From contig NZ_AP027043.1 of assembly GCF_027924665.1 (NCBI RefSeq), forward strand, positions 5,208,001 to 5,272,000: a stretch of DNA of 64,000 nt. Direction: 5' to 3'. Both the position numbers and the translations under genes were made by a program. Numbering within the stretch: the stretch's first letter is position 1; every line of letters starts with the position of its first letter. The notes beneath the pieces were generated by a model, which worked only from the letters and a program-made list of their open reading frames with translations, did no database searches and was not told the origin of the DNA. Of this stretch, positions 29,561 through 38,416 are shown piece by piece. The stretch comes from Flavobacterium sp. GSB-24. GTDB lineage: Bacteria > Bacteroidota > Bacteroidia > Flavobacteriales > Flavobacteriaceae.

Positions 29561-30250
29561 ATGAAAAAGAAACTTGTAGTCTTAACAGGAGCTGGAATAA
29601 GCGCAGAAAGCGGCATTAAAACATTTCGCGACAGTGACGGTTTGTGGGAAGGACATGACGTAATGGAAGTTGCAACTCCTGAAGGCTGGTATAAAAATCA
29701 GGAATTAGTTTTAGATTTTTACAATAAACGCCGTCAGCAGTTAAAAGAAGTGAATCCAAATTTAGGTCATATTATTCTGGCTGAATTGGAAAAAGATTTT
29801 GATGTTTACATTATCACTCAAAATGTTGACGATTTGCATGAACGCGCGGGAAGTACAAAAGTGCTTCATTTACATGGCGAATTGCTAAAAGTGAGAAGCA
29901 TTCAGAATAAAAATCTAATTCTAGATTGGACCGAAGATTTAAATACAGGAGATTTTGATGCAAACGGACATCAGCTCAGACCTCATATTGTTTGGTTTGG
30001 CGAAGAAGTTCCTGCTCTCGAAGAAGCTATTGATATAACTGAAACCGCAGATTATTTTGCCGTAATTGGAACTTCACTACAGGTTTATCCTGCGGCGGGC
30101 TTAATTTCTTATGTTCCAAGTACAACTCCAGTTTTTTATATTGATCCAAAGCCAATTGCTATTCCCAATATTCGAAATAAAGTGGAAACGATTGCCAAAT
30201 TTGCTTCAGAAGGAGTTGCAGATTTAAGAGAGCGATTAAATTCATTTTGA
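29561..30250 (+). CDS. cobB: SIR2-family NAD-dependent deacylase without zinc cysteines
   Basis: The 229-residue sirtuin starts at ATG 29561; the longer frame from 29531 begins inside the promoter. NAD-binding motifs GAGISAESGIKTFRD and TQNVDDLHERAG, and the catalytic His in LHLHGELLKVR, are intact. FYNKRR holds the YxxR pair that marks class III enzymes, which prefer succinyl- or malonyl-lysine. In E. coli CobB a zinc-binding Cys follows KVR; here it is Ser (KVRSIQ), and the whole protein has no cysteine, so the zinc ribbon has lost its ligands. Deacylase activity towards acidic acyl groups is likely but inferred. Confidence 0.9.
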   Translation: MKKKLVVLTGAGISAESGIKTFRDSDGLWEGHDVMEVATPEGWYKNQELVLDFYNKRRQQLKEVNPNLGHIILAELEKDFDVYIITQNVDDLHERAGSTKVLHLHGELLKVRSIQNKNLILDWTEDLNTGDFDANGHQLRPHIVWFGEEVPALEEAIDITETADYFAVIGTSLQVYPAAGLISYVPSTTPVFYIDPKPIAIPNIRNKVETIAKFASEGVADLRERLNSF

Positions 30251-30296
30251 ATGCACAAATGCACTTTTTGATTACCTCAAATCGCTAAATTCTGTT

Positions 30297-30304
30297 TATA
30301 TTTG
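30297..30304 (+). promoter_or_regulatory. -7 box before purB
   Basis: TATATTTG followed by C, 24 nt before the ATG at 30329. A TTG lies at 30268-30270 but is 26 nt away, longer than usual. Confidence 0.45.
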
Positions 30305-30328
30305 CACCTTTCGAAAAACAACATAACA

Positions 30329-31675
30329 ATGACTACTCTAAACGAACTGAATGCTATATCGCCAATTGACGGAAGATATAGAAATAAAACCCAAAATTTA
30401 GCCCCTTTTTTCTCTGAAGAAGCTTTAATAAAATATCGTGTATTAGTTGAAGTAGAATACTTCATTGCTTTATGCGAAATTCCTTTACCACAATTAAAAG
30501 GTATTGATTCAGGTTTATTTGACAGCTTAAGAAATATCTACAAAAACTTTTCTACAGAAGATGCACTTTGGATTAAGGAAACAGAGAAAGTAACCAACCA
30601 CGATGTAAAAGCAGTTGAGTACTTCATAAAAGATGCTTTTGAAAAATTAGGTTTATCTCAACACAAAGAGTTCATTCACTTCGGATTAACATCTCAAGAT
30701 ATTAATAATACTGCTATTCCGCTTTCTACAAAAGAAGCGTTTGAGCAGGTTTATATGCCAACTTTAATTGCCGTAATTTCTAAATTAAAGGAATTAAGCG
30801 TTGAATGGAAGGACATTCCGATGCTGGCACGCACACACGGACAACCTGCCTCTCCTACCCGTTTGGGAAAAGAACTTTTGGTTTTTGTAGAACGTTTAGA
30901 AGAGCAGATGCGTTTGTTATTTAATATTCCATTTGCTGCTAAATTTGGCGGTGCGACAGGAAACTTCAATGCGCATCATGTGGCTTACCCGCAGATTGAC
31001 TGGAAACAATTTGGAAATAAATTTGTTGAGACTAATCTTGGTTTGCAGCATTCTTTTCCAACTACGCAAATTGAACATTACGATCATTTTGCTGCTTTCT
31101 TTGATGCTTTGAAAAGAATCAACACAATTATCATCGATTTAGACCGCGATATTTGGACGTATGTTTCGATGGATTATTTCAAACAAAAAATCAAAGCTGG
31201 AGAAATTGGTTCTTCTGCAATGCCGCACAAAGTAAATCCGATTGATTTTGAAAATTCTGAAGGAAATTTAGGAATCGCAAATGCTATTTTTGAACACTTA
31301 TCAGCAAAATTACCAATCTCGAGGTTACAGCGTGATTTAACTGACAGTACAGTTTTACGTAATGTCGGAGTTCCGTTTGGACATACAATTATTGCTTTTG
31401 AAGCTACTTTAAAAGGCTTAAACAAATTACTTTTAAATGAAAGTAAATTTGCTGAAGATTTAGAGAAAAACTGGGCAGTAGTTGCTGAGGCAATTCAGAC
31501 AATTTTACGCCGCGAAGCTTACCCAAATCCGTATGAAGCTCTTAAAGGTTTGACTAGAACAAATGAAGCTATTGACAAAAATGCAATTCATAATTTTATT
31601 GCTACTTTGGAAGTTTCTGATGCAGTTAGGGCTGAATTAATGCAGATAACACCTAGTAATTACACAGGAATCTAA
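30329..31675 (+). CDS. purB: Adenylosuccinate lyase
   Basis: The 448-residue enzyme of purine synthesis releases fumarate from SAICAR and from adenylosuccinate. The family signature SSAMPHKVNPIDFENSEGN is near residue 295, with the catalytic-Ser loop; ARTHGQPASPTRLGKE carries the catalytic His, and LTSQDINNTA is the substrate-site strand. The ATG at 30329 gives the usual N-terminus (MTTLNELNAISPIDGRY). An upstream in-frame TTG at 30302 falls in the promoter's -7 box and is rejected. A terminator follows at 31694-31732. Confidence 0.97.
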   Translation: MTTLNELNAISPIDGRYRNKTQNLAPFFSEEALIKYRVLVEVEYFIALCEIPLPQLKGIDSGLFDSLRNIYKNFSTEDALWIKETEKVTNHDVKAVEYFIKDAFEKLGLSQHKEFIHFGLTSQDINNTAIPLSTKEAFEQVYMPTLIAVISKLKELSVEWKDIPMLARTHGQPASPTRLGKELLVFVERLEEQMRLLFNIPFAAKFGGATGNFNAHHVAYPQIDWKQFGNKFVETNLGLQHSFPTTQIEHYDHFAAFFDALKRINTIIIDLDRDIWTYVSMDYFKQKIKAGEIGSSAMPHKVNPIDFENSEGNLGIANAIFEHLSAKLPISRLQRDLTDSTVLRNVGVPFGHTIIAFEATLKGLNKLLLNESKFAEDLEKNWAVVAEAIQTILRREAYPNPYEALKGLTRTNEAIDKNAIHNFIATLEVSDAVRAELMQITPSNYTGI

Positions 31676-31693
31676 AGAAAATTCAAAATATTT

Positions 31694-31732
31694 TACCAAA
31701 AAAAGCTATCTTTATCGAGATAGCTTTTTTTA
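31694..31732 (+). terminator. Terminator after purB
   Basis: AAAGCTATCT (31702-31711) pairs with AGATAGCTTT (31718-31727) over a 6-nt loop, then a T-run. It isolates purB from the structured element and antiporter gene downstream. Confidence 0.9.
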
Positions 31733-31740
31733 TTTAAATC

Positions 31741-31892
31741 AGAGTTTAGCCCAGATTGAAATGAAAAGCCTTTTGTGAAAAAAGCCATATTTTTTTTGCA
31801 GGTACAGAGCGACCAACGGAAGCTCCTGTAACTGTTAAAAAAATAGGCATTTTTGAACAAAAGCTTGTAATGAAAAGCTGGATCATCTCCTT
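31741..31892 (+). ncRNA. Candidate structured RNA or repeat element before the antiporter gene
   Basis: The 150-nt stretch can close on itself: GAG and CCCAG at the left (31742-31754) face CTGG and CTC at the right (31878-31889), and CTTTTGT (about 31770-31776) faces ACAAAAG (about 31857-31863). Between these helices each strand carries nearly the same sequence, TTGAAATGAAAAGC at left and TTGTAATGAAAAGC at right, giving a symmetric internal loop. The inner part holds a small hairpin with ACAG/CTGT around CGACCAACGGAA. From memory such elements recur in Flavobacterium intergenic DNA; the Rfam Flavo-1 motif is the first model to test, but I cannot confirm identity. It ends 22 nt before the antiporter ATG, so it may be a leader. 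Confidence 0.5.
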
Positions 31893-31913
31893 AAAAAAAT
31901 ACCACATTTTAAT

Positions 31914-34151
31914 ATGATTGCATTAAATGCCGCGGCCGAAAGTACACATCACCTACAACCTTTAATTAGTGATTTAGGATTAATCCTTATGACTGCTGGA
32001 ATTGCCGTTTTATTATTTAAAAAAATGAAACAACCTCTAGTTTTAGGATACCTGATTGCAGGATTCTTAGCTGGAAACCATTTTGATTTTTTTCCTTCTA
32101 TAACCGATATGAAGAGTGTCGAAGTATGGGCAGAAATCGGGGTTATTTTTTTACTTTTTAGTTTAGGACTTGAGTTTAGTTTTAAGAAACTAATGAAAGT
32201 TGGCGGAACATCTTCTATCACCGCTATAACCCAGATTATGTTTATGACGCTGATTGGTTACTGTGTTGGCCAGTGGATGGGCTGGGGAAAAATGGACAGT
32301 ATTTTTCTAGGTGCAACACTTTCGATTTCGTCTACAACTATTATTATCAGGGCTTTTGATGAATTGGGAGTAAAAGGTAAAAAGTTCGTCGGCATTGTAT
32401 TCGGAGCTTTAATCGTGGAAGATATTGTAGCCATTTTAATGCTTGTTTTATTATCAACCATTGCGGTAAGCGACCAAGTTTCGGGAGGTGAATTATTACA
32501 ATCGGTTTTAAAATTGATTTTCTTTTTAATTATATGGTTTTTAGGCGGAATTTTTATTATTCCAACTATCTTTAAAAAAGCCAAACATCTTATGACAGAC
32601 GAAATGCTCTTGATAATTTCATTGGCACTTTGTTTAATGATGGTTATTTTTGCTGCAAATGTTGGTTTTTCTCCAGCTTTAGGCGCATTTATCATGGGTT
32701 CTATTATTGCTGAAACTACAATGGCAGAAAAAATCGAACATTTAATTCAGCCCGTAAAAGATTTATTTGGTGCTGTTTTCTTTGTATCTGTAGGAATGTT
32801 GATTAATCCGGGAACTTTAGTGACTTACGCCCTTCCTGTGGCTTTAATTACGCTTATAACTATTTTTGGAAAAGCATTTAGTTCTTCTATAGGAGCCTTA
32901 ATTTCTGGTCAACCTCTTAAACAATCTGTTCAAACGGGAATGAGTCTGGCGCAAATTGGAGAGTTTTCATTTATTATTGCCACGCTTGGTATGACTTTGA
33001 AAGTAACAAGCGATTTCTTGTACCCCATTATTGTGGCAGTATCGGCAGTTACAACTTTTACAACTCCATTCTTAATCAAATATTCTGAAACATTTGCTCA
33101 ATTTTTAGAATCAAAAATGCCCAAAAAATGGGTTAAAAATATCAACCGCTACAGTGTGAATGCACAGGCAATTAAGTCTGTCAGTACTTGGCAGATTGTA
33201 TTGCGGTCTTCAATCACTCAAATTATTCTTCATACTATAATTATTGCAGCTATTATTTTATTGTCATCTCGATTTGTAGCACCGTTAGTAGCCGATACTA
33301 GATTCGGAAATACTTTAGCTGCCTTACTAACATTGGTGATAATTGCGCCGTTTTTATGGGCTCTATCGCTTCGACGCGTTAAAGTGGAAGAAGTAGAAAT
33401 ACTTTGGGAAGAACGAAAATATCGTGGAGCCCTTTTAATGCTGATTTTAATTAGAATGAGCCTTGGATTATTTTTTGTTGGATTTTTATTGAATATTTTC
33501 TTCTCTCCTTTAGTAGCATTTGTTGCGCTGATTATCGCTATTGCTGCCTATCAAATTTTCCCTAAAAAACTGAACGAACAATACCATAGAATTGAAAATC
33601 ACTTTTTGAAAAATCTTAATGACCGCGAAAACAAAAAAATAGACAGAAGATATGCCAATTTAATGCCATGGGACGGTCACATGTCTTTTTTTGAAATTAA
33701 AAAAGAATCTAATTTAGTTGGTAAAACGTTACAGGAATTAAAAATTAGGGAACAATTAGGAATTAATATAGCCTATATCAAAAGAGGCGAAGTTACTATA
33801 CCAATTCCAACAAAAAATGAACGCCTATTTCCTGGAGATGAAATCTGCGTAATTGGAACAGATGCCCAGATTGTTGAATTCACTAAATTTTTAACTCAGA
33901 ATGAAACTGAGGCACCTGGAAAAGTGGAAGAAACTAATATTGTACTACGTCAGCTCGAAGTTTCTCAGGAAGAATTCATTCAAAAAAGCATCGGGCAATT
34001 TAGAGCAAAAACCGACGGGATGGTTGTGGGAATCGAACGAAACGGAAATCGTATCTTAAATCCAGAATCTAGTTTAATCTTAGAGAAAAACGATATTCTC
34101 TGGGTGGTTGGTGACAAAAAAAGGATGACTGATTTATTAGCGGTGAAATAG
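31914..34151 (+). CDS. CPA2-family cation/proton antiporter with two TrkA-C domains
   Basis: The 745-residue protein has a KefB/CPA2 membrane part of about twelve segments with LGLEFSFKKL, ATLSISSTTIIIRAFDELG, FGALIVEDIVAILML and ISVGMLINP-type motifs (FVSVGMLINP here). It then has a second hydrophobic region (about 435-545) and two C-terminal TrkA-C/RCK-C domains (about 590-660 and 680-745), without the nucleotide-binding TrkA-N domain of KefB. It probably exchanges K+ or Na+ for protons across the inner membrane. The structured element just upstream may form its mRNA leader. Confidence 0.93.
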   Translation: MIALNAAAESTHHLQPLISDLGLILMTAGIAVLLFKKMKQPLVLGYLIAGFLAGNHFDFFPSITDMKSVEVWAEIGVIFLLFSLGLEFSFKKLMKVGGTSSITAITQIMFMTLIGYCVGQWMGWGKMDSIFLGATLSISSTTIIIRAFDELGVKGKKFVGIVFGALIVEDIVAILMLVLLSTIAVSDQVSGGELLQSVLKLIFFLIIWFLGGIFIIPTIFKKAKHLMTDEMLLIISLALCLMMVIFAANVGFSPALGAFIMGSIIAETTMAEKIEHLIQPVKDLFGAVFFVSVGMLINPGTLVTYALPVALITLITIFGKAFSSSIGALISGQPLKQSVQTGMSLAQIGEFSFIIATLGMTLKVTSDFLYPIIVAVSAVTTFTTPFLIKYSETFAQFLESKMPKKWVKNINRYSVNAQAIKSVSTWQIVLRSSITQIILHTIIIAAIILLSSRFVAPLVADTRFGNTLAALLTLVIIAPFLWALSLRRVKVEEVEILWEERKYRGALLMLILIRMSLGLFFVGFLLNIFFSPLVAFVALIIAIAAYQIFPKKLNEQYHRIENHFLKNLNDRENKKIDRRYANLMPWDGHMSFFEIKKESNLVGKTLQELKIREQLGINIAYIKRGEVTIPIPTKNERLFPGDEICVIGTDAQIVEFTKFLTQNETEAPGKVEETNIVLRQLEVSQEEFIQKSIGQFRAKTDGMVVGIERNGNRILNPESSLILEKNDILWVVGDKKRMTDLLAVK

Positions 34152-34162
34152 TTTTTTTTGAG

Positions 34163-34287
34163 GGGCTAAGTTTCTGAGATACTAAGATTCTAAGTTTCCT
34201 ATTAATATAATTAAGGCGCTAAGATGGTAAGCTTCTACGAGAGAAAAACTTAGCATCTTAGCGCCTTAGTATCTTAGAACCTTTTAG
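34163..34287. repeat. CTAAG/CTTAG word repeat with 19-bp inverted arms
   Basis: The left part has TACTAAGATTCTAAG-type words. The arm AAGGCGCTAAGATGGTAAG (34213-34231) is the complement of CTTAGCATCTTAGCGCCTT (34249-34267) with one mismatch in 19. It fills the gap between two convergent genes. The same family is found at 39652-39818 and in part at 24046-24104. Confidence 0.8.
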
Positions 34288-34288
34288 G

Positions 34289-34927
34289 CTACTTATTCGG
34301 CTGTGGTGTCAAACGCAGATAAGGTTTAATTGGTGTATGTCCTTTTGGGAATTTCGTTGGAATGTCGCTGTCTGGAATTGCAGGTGCGATAACTACATCT
34401 TCGCCATCTTTCCAGTTTGCAGGTGTTGCAACACTATAATTTGCTGTTAACTGCAGACTATCAATAACACGAAGCAATTCGTCAAAATTTCTTCCTGTCG
34501 AAGCTGGATACGTTAAAGTCAATTTGATTTTTTTGTCTGGTCCGATAACAAAAACAGAACGTACTGTAAATTTATCACTCGCATTTGGATGAAGCATATC
34601 GTATAAATTAGCTACTTTTTTATCTTCATCGGCAATGATAGGGAAATTAACTTCTGTATTTTGAGTCTCGTTGATATCTTTAATCCACTCTTTGTGCGAC
34701 TCCAAACCATCTACACTCAAAGCAATAACTTTCGTATTTCTTTTAGTAAATTCAGGAACATAATTCGCTACAGTTCCTAATTCAGTTGTACAAACAGGAG
34801 TAAAATCTGCTGGATGCGAAAATAATACACCCCAAGAATCTCCCAGCCATTCATGAAAATTAATTGGTCCCTGCGTGGTTTCTGCATGGAAATCTGGAGC
34901 TATATCGCCTAATCTTAATGTTGACAT
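34289..34927 (-). CDS. 1-Cys peroxiredoxin (Prx6 family)
   Basis: The 212-residue peroxidase has the peroxidatic cysteine at Cys46 in HPADFTPVCTTE and the Prx6-type C-terminal extension (PANWKDGEDVVIAPAIPD). It is the only cysteine in the protein, so the resolving thiol must come from another molecule. Prx6-type enzymes reduce hydrogen peroxide and organic peroxides in the cytoplasm. The gene appears monocistronic; no regulator site was recognised. Confidence 0.95.
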   Translation of the reverse strand: MSTLRLGDIAPDFHAETTQGPINFHEWLGDSWGVLFSHPADFTPVCTTELGTVANYVPEFTKRNTKVIALSVDGLESHKEWIKDINETQNTEVNFPIIADEDKKVANLYDMLHPNASDKFTVRSVFVIGPDKKIKLTLTYPASTGRNFDELLRVIDSLQLTANYSVATPANWKDGEDVVIAPAIPDSDIPTKFPKGHTPIKPYLRLTPQPNK

Positions 34928-35038
34928 AATTTAATTTTTTTAGTTCCTCTAAAATTAACTAAAAAATACATTGAGAAAACAACATAGAATTAAAAAAAAG
35001 TTAAAATTCTACTTCCTCGATATAATTACTATTTTAAA

Positions 35039-35950
35039 CTAAATAAAACTTAAAACGAAGTACCAAACAGCAAGAGTTACAAATGAAATTGGAATTCCGA
35101 AACCAATCATCATACTGCTTAATTTGGGCTTTAAACCATAAGTTGAAGCTAAAATAGCACCCGTAATCATTGGAGCCATAGCGGTTTCCATTAAGGTTAT
35201 TTTTATAACTTCAGAGCGTTGATTAAAAATAAAAACATATAGTACAAAGATTATGAAAGGAACTAAAATTAACTTAAAGAAAAGTCCCAGTCTCAAGAAT
35301 TTCCAATGCTGGCTTTTTCGATCAAAAGTTAATTGGAGACCAACAGAAAGCAAAGCTAAAGGCGTTACTAAACTGCCTATTTTCAATAACAGTGATTGAA
35401 TATTTTCATTTAAATCAAATTGGAAAATGTTCATCAAACATGATATAACAAACATGATAAAAGGCGGAAACAGAATTATTTTTTTCAAAATTCCCAAAGC
35501 GTTTGGGCTTCCTTTAGAATAAAAAGCTGCTGTAAACACACCAAGAGTCGATACAACGACAAAAGTTCCAGGCTGATCGACCAACACTGCCGTTTCTAAT
35601 CCTTTTTTTCCAAATAAAGCTTCAATAATTGGATAACCAAGAAAAGAGCTATTACTCAATCCAGCAGTTAAAATCAAACACCCAATTAATTTATTAGACC
35701 AGCCATTTCTTCTTCCTAAAAAATGAAAAAACACAAAGGCTAATAAATAAGTAATCCACCCTGCTCCTATTGGAAACAAAAGTTCACTGCTCCATTTTAT
35801 TTTCGGAATGTGATATAAGGTGATCGCAGGGAGACAGAAATAAATAACAATTTTATTAAGTGTCTTATAGATATGAGTAGGAAATTGTTTTACGTGTTGT
35901 AAAACTAAACCTAGCGAAAGAAAAAGAAATATTAATATAAAGTTGTTCAT
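35039..35950 (-). CDS. AEC-family (auxin efflux carrier-like) transporter
   Basis: The start chosen is ATG 35950, giving MNNFILIFLFLSLGLVLQHV, which fits the family's first membrane helix and a length of 303 residues. The frame opens 17 codons earlier at 36001, but a -7-like TATTTTTG lies at 35973-35966, downstream of that codon, so the longer form is unlikely. About nine to ten membrane segments are visible, with GLSNSSFLGYPIIEALFG as the typical half-domain motif. Family members carry organic acids or amino acids; the substrate is unknown. It is divergent from the Crp/Fnr gene. Confidence 0.88.
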   Translation of the reverse strand: MNNFILIFLFLSLGLVLQHVKQFPTHIYKTLNKIVIYFCLPAITLYHIPKIKWSSELLFPIGAGWITYLLAFVFFHFLGRRNGWSNKLIGCLILTAGLSNSSFLGYPIIEALFGKKGLETAVLVDQPGTFVVVSTLGVFTAAFYSKGSPNALGILKKIILFPPFIMFVISCLMNIFQFDLNENIQSLLLKIGSLVTPLALLSVGLQLTFDRKSQHWKFLRLGLFFKLILVPFIIFVLYVFIFNQRSEVIKITLMETAMAPMITGAILASTYGLKPKLSSMMIGFGIPISFVTLAVWYFVLSFI

Positions 35951-36053
35951 ATCAGGGCTTACGCACAAAAATAGGAATTTATAAATTGCGATGCTGAACA
36001 AATTATAGCACTTCTTTAAGTTTTTTGTTACTTTTAATATTTAAAAAAAAGTA

Positions 36054-36620
36054 ATGCAGCAAATACGAGACAATTTGGAACGAATGGTAAAACTTTCTGA
36101 TGAAGACTGGAATATCTTTTCGTCAAAACTTATCCGTCAGGAATTTTCAAAGAAAACTGCAATTCTTCATACTGGCCACGTTGAAAGTTACCTTTCCTTT
36201 ATAGAAAAAGGAATCGTTAGATATTACATTCCTTCAGAAAATAAAGATCTCACTTTTACTTTTGTATTTGATGGCGAATTTACAAGTGGTTACGACTCCT
36301 TTATTACCCGATTACCCGTAAATTATACTATTGAAACTCTTGCAGATACTATATTATGGCGTATCTCTTATAATGATCTTCAGTATATTTATGCCAAAAC
36401 CGAAATCGGTAATACTATCGGCCGTTTGGCAAGCGAAGTATTATTTCTTAAAAAATCTAAAAGAGAATTGTCGTTACTAAATGATTCTGCAGAACAGCGA
36501 TACCTTAATTTATTTACAGAGCAACCTCAATTAATTCAAAAAATACCTCAAAAATACCTTGCTTCTTATATTGGTATTACTCCACAAGCTTTAAGCCGAA
36601 TTAGAAAGCGGATTTCTTAA
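36054..36620 (+). CDS. Crp/Fnr-family transcription regulator
   Basis: The 188-residue protein has an N-terminal cyclic-nucleotide-binding-like beta barrel (FIEKGIVRYYIPSENKDLTFTFVFDGEFTSGYDSF is split over its core strands) and a C-terminal helix-turn-helix (IPQKYLASYIGITPQALSRIRKRI). There are no Fnr-type cysteines for an iron-sulfur cluster. This short subtype is common in Flavobacteriia and often controls a neighbouring membrane or redox gene. The DoxX-like gene 61 bp downstream is a candidate target. Confidence 0.9.
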   Translation: MQQIRDNLERMVKLSDEDWNIFSSKLIRQEFSKKTAILHTGHVESYLSFIEKGIVRYYIPSENKDLTFTFVFDGEFTSGYDSFITRLPVNYTIETLADTILWRISYNDLQYIYAKTEIGNTIGRLASEVLFLKKSKRELSLLNDSAEQRYLNLFTEQPQLIQKIPQKYLASYIGITPQALSRIRKRIS

Positions 36621-36681
36621 CCCAGGTTCATTGTTTTAGGTTTCTTTACTGTGCAACTTTGTATAATAAAAACAAAAAGAT

Positions 36682-37146
36682 ATGGAAACCTTAATTGTAT
36701 TATTTGGTGCTTTTACTGCAACTCTACTTATTATCTGGCTTACAACCAAACGACTTGAACTATCATTCTCAGGAAGGGTTGCCATGGCAATTATGCTAGT
36801 ATTTACAGCTATAGGTCATTTTGCCTTTACGAAAGGAATGGCAATGATGATTTCTTTTTTACCTTGGGCAAACGCCATTGTACTGGCGACAGGAATTATA
36901 GAATTAGTCGCTGCAATTGGACTCCTATTGCCAAGTACCAAAGTGCTTACCGGAAATTTGCTTATTTTATTTTTTATACTGCTACTTCCAGCTAACATTT
37001 ATGCGGCTAGTAATAATATCAATTTACAAACTGCAGACTATACAGGCAAAGGCCTTTCCTATTTATGGCTTAGAATACCAATGCAACTTCTTTTTATACT
37101 TTGGGTATATTTTTCTTCTATTAGGAATAATCAAAAATCAAAATAG
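36682..37146 (+). CDS. DoxX-like membrane protein
   Basis: The 154-residue protein has four to five hydrophobic segments and the DoxX-type core FTAIGHFAFTKGMAMMISFL, then ATGIIELVAAIGLLLP. Relatives are small quinone- or redox-linked membrane proteins of uncertain function. It follows the Crp/Fnr gene on the same strand and is closed by a strong terminator, so the two may be one transcript. Confidence 0.85.
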   Translation: METLIVLFGAFTATLLIIWLTTKRLELSFSGRVAMAIMLVFTAIGHFAFTKGMAMMISFLPWANAIVLATGIIELVAAIGLLLPSTKVLTGNLLILFFILLLPANIYAASNNINLQTADYTGKGLSYLWLRIPMQLLFILWVYFSSIRNNQKSK

Positions 37147-37158
37147 TCAATCAGGAAA

Positions 37159-37196
37159 ATGCGCATCATTCAATTTAATGATGTGCATCTTTTTTG
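37159..37196 (+). terminator. Terminator after the DoxX-like gene
   Basis: ATGCGCATCATT (37159-37170) pairs with AATGATGTGCAT (37177-37188) over 6 nt with one G-U pair, followed by CTTTTTTG. Confidence 0.9.
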
Positions 37197-37274
37197 TTTT
37201 TAACTGGTTAAGTGACTTTTAACTGCCAAAAATTAATTTTTAGTTAAAACTTTTTTTATTTCAAAAAAGCCACT

Positions 37275-37282
37275 TATATTTG
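37275..37282 (+). promoter_or_regulatory. -7 box before the Rrf2-type gene
   Basis: TATATTTG lies 20 nt before the ATG at 37302. No convincing TTG is seen at the usual distance. Confidence 0.45.
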
Positions 37283-37301
37283 TAACATATTTTATTACAG
37301 T

Positions 37302-37709
37302 ATGATTTCAGGTAAATTTGCCATAACGATCCACATTCTTACTTTGCTCCATAAATTCCCAAATGATTTTTTGTCATCGGAATTTATTGCGGGCAGTATT
37401 AATTTAAATCCTGTTTTGGTTCGAAAAGAAATTGCCAACTTAAAAGCACATCATGTTGTAGAAAGTAAAGAAGGAAAAAATGGCGGAACAAAATTGGCAG
37501 TTAATGCTGCTGAACTGACTTTAAAACAAATATTCGAAATGACCTTTGAGACTATTGGTTTAGGTTTTGCTAAAAATCAGCCGAATCCTGATTGTCCTGT
37601 TGGAAAAAACATCAATCAGCATTTGGAAGCTTTGTACAGCGAAATGAATCAAAAAGTCAGCAAACAGCTGGAAGGAATTTCGTTGGAAGATTTTTCGAAT
37701 CAATTTTAA
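37302..37709 (+). CDS. Rrf2-family transcription regulator (YwnA-like)
   Basis: The 135-residue protein has the Rrf2 winged helix (FAITIHILTLLHKF, FIAGSINLNPVLVRKEIANLK, GTKLAVNAAELTLKQIFEM). It has only one cysteine near the C-terminus (NPDCPVGKN), so it lacks the three-Cys cluster of IscR/NsrR and instead resembles the single-Cys YwnA group, thought to sense thiol or aldehyde stress. It lies 58 bp before an NAD(P)-binding oxidoreductase gene; the same pairing (ywnA-ywnB) is known in Bacillus, which supports local regulation. Confidence 0.9.
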   Translation: MISGKFAITIHILTLLHKFPNDFLSSEFIAGSINLNPVLVRKEIANLKAHHVVESKEGKNGGTKLAVNAAELTLKQIFEMTFETIGLGFAKNQPNPDCPVGKNINQHLEALYSEMNQKVSKQLEGISLEDFSNQF

Positions 37710-37767
37710 CAACTATTTTTTTAACCAAAACTGTAACATTTTTTATTACTAAATAAATTTATATATT

Positions 37768-38409
37768 ATGAAAATCGCACTTATCGGAGCAACAGGATTT
37801 GTTGGCTCAGCAATCTTAAACGAATTAGCAGATAGAAAACATGAAATTACTGCAATTGCAAGAACTCCAAAAGATACTGCAAACGCAACTTGGGTTGCTG
37901 CAGATATTTTTAATGTAGATGCATTGGCAGAAATCTTAAAAGGTCATGATACTATTATTAACGCTTACAATCCAGGATGGACAAACCCAAACATCTATGA
38001 TGACTTTTTAGCAGGTTCTAAAGCTATTCAGGAATCAGTGAAAAAATCGGGCGTAAAACGTTTTATTACTATTGGCGGGGGCGGTAGTTTGCTTGTAGCT
38101 CCAGGTTTACAAGCAGTTGATACTCCAGATTTTCCGAAAGAATTTTATGCAGGAGCTACGGCGGCAAGAGATTATTTAAATGTAATTAAGGAAGAAAAAG
38201 ATTTAGACTGGGCATTTTTTAGTCCTGCTTTTGAAATGCATGCGGGAATTACAACAGGAAGAACAGGAAAATATCGTTTGGGATTAGAAAATCCAGTTTT
38301 TAACGACGAACAAAGAAGTATTTTATCTGTAGAAGATTTAGCAGTTGTTATCGCTGATGAAGCAGAAAATCCAAAACATCATCAAGTTAGATTTACAGCT
38401 GGTTACTAA
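37768..38409 (+). CDS. NAD(P)H-binding atypical SDR (YwnB-like)
   Basis: The 213-residue protein has the Rossmann start MKIALIGATGFVGSAILNEL and ITIGGGGSLLVAPG, as in NmrA-like/YwnB atypical short-chain dehydrogenases. A canonical YxxxK pair is not obvious. It may act as a redox sensor or reductase under the control of the upstream Rrf2 protein. Repeats follow its stop codon. Confidence 0.88.
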   Translation: MKIALIGATGFVGSAILNELADRKHEITAIARTPKDTANATWVAADIFNVDALAEILKGHDTIINAYNPGWTNPNIYDDFLAGSKAIQESVKKSGVKRFITIGGGGSLLVAPGLQAVDTPDFPKEFYAGATAARDYLNVIKEEKDLDWAFFSPAFEMHAGITTGRTGKYRLGLENPVFNDEQRSILSVEDLAVVIADEAENPKHHQVRFTAGY

Positions 38410-38416
38410 TTTTTTT

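Noticed and set aside
30302..30328. Upstream extension of purB from TTG 30302
   Set aside because: It begins in the -7 box TATATTTG; the family start is the ATG at 30329.
32258..32695. Minus-strand 145-residue ORF inside the antiporter gene
   Set aside because: It is antisense to a well-conserved membrane domain and has no homology I recognise.
35951..36001. Longer AEC transporter start at 36001
   Set aside because: A minus-strand -7-like box lies downstream of it, and the first family helix begins at the ATG 35950.
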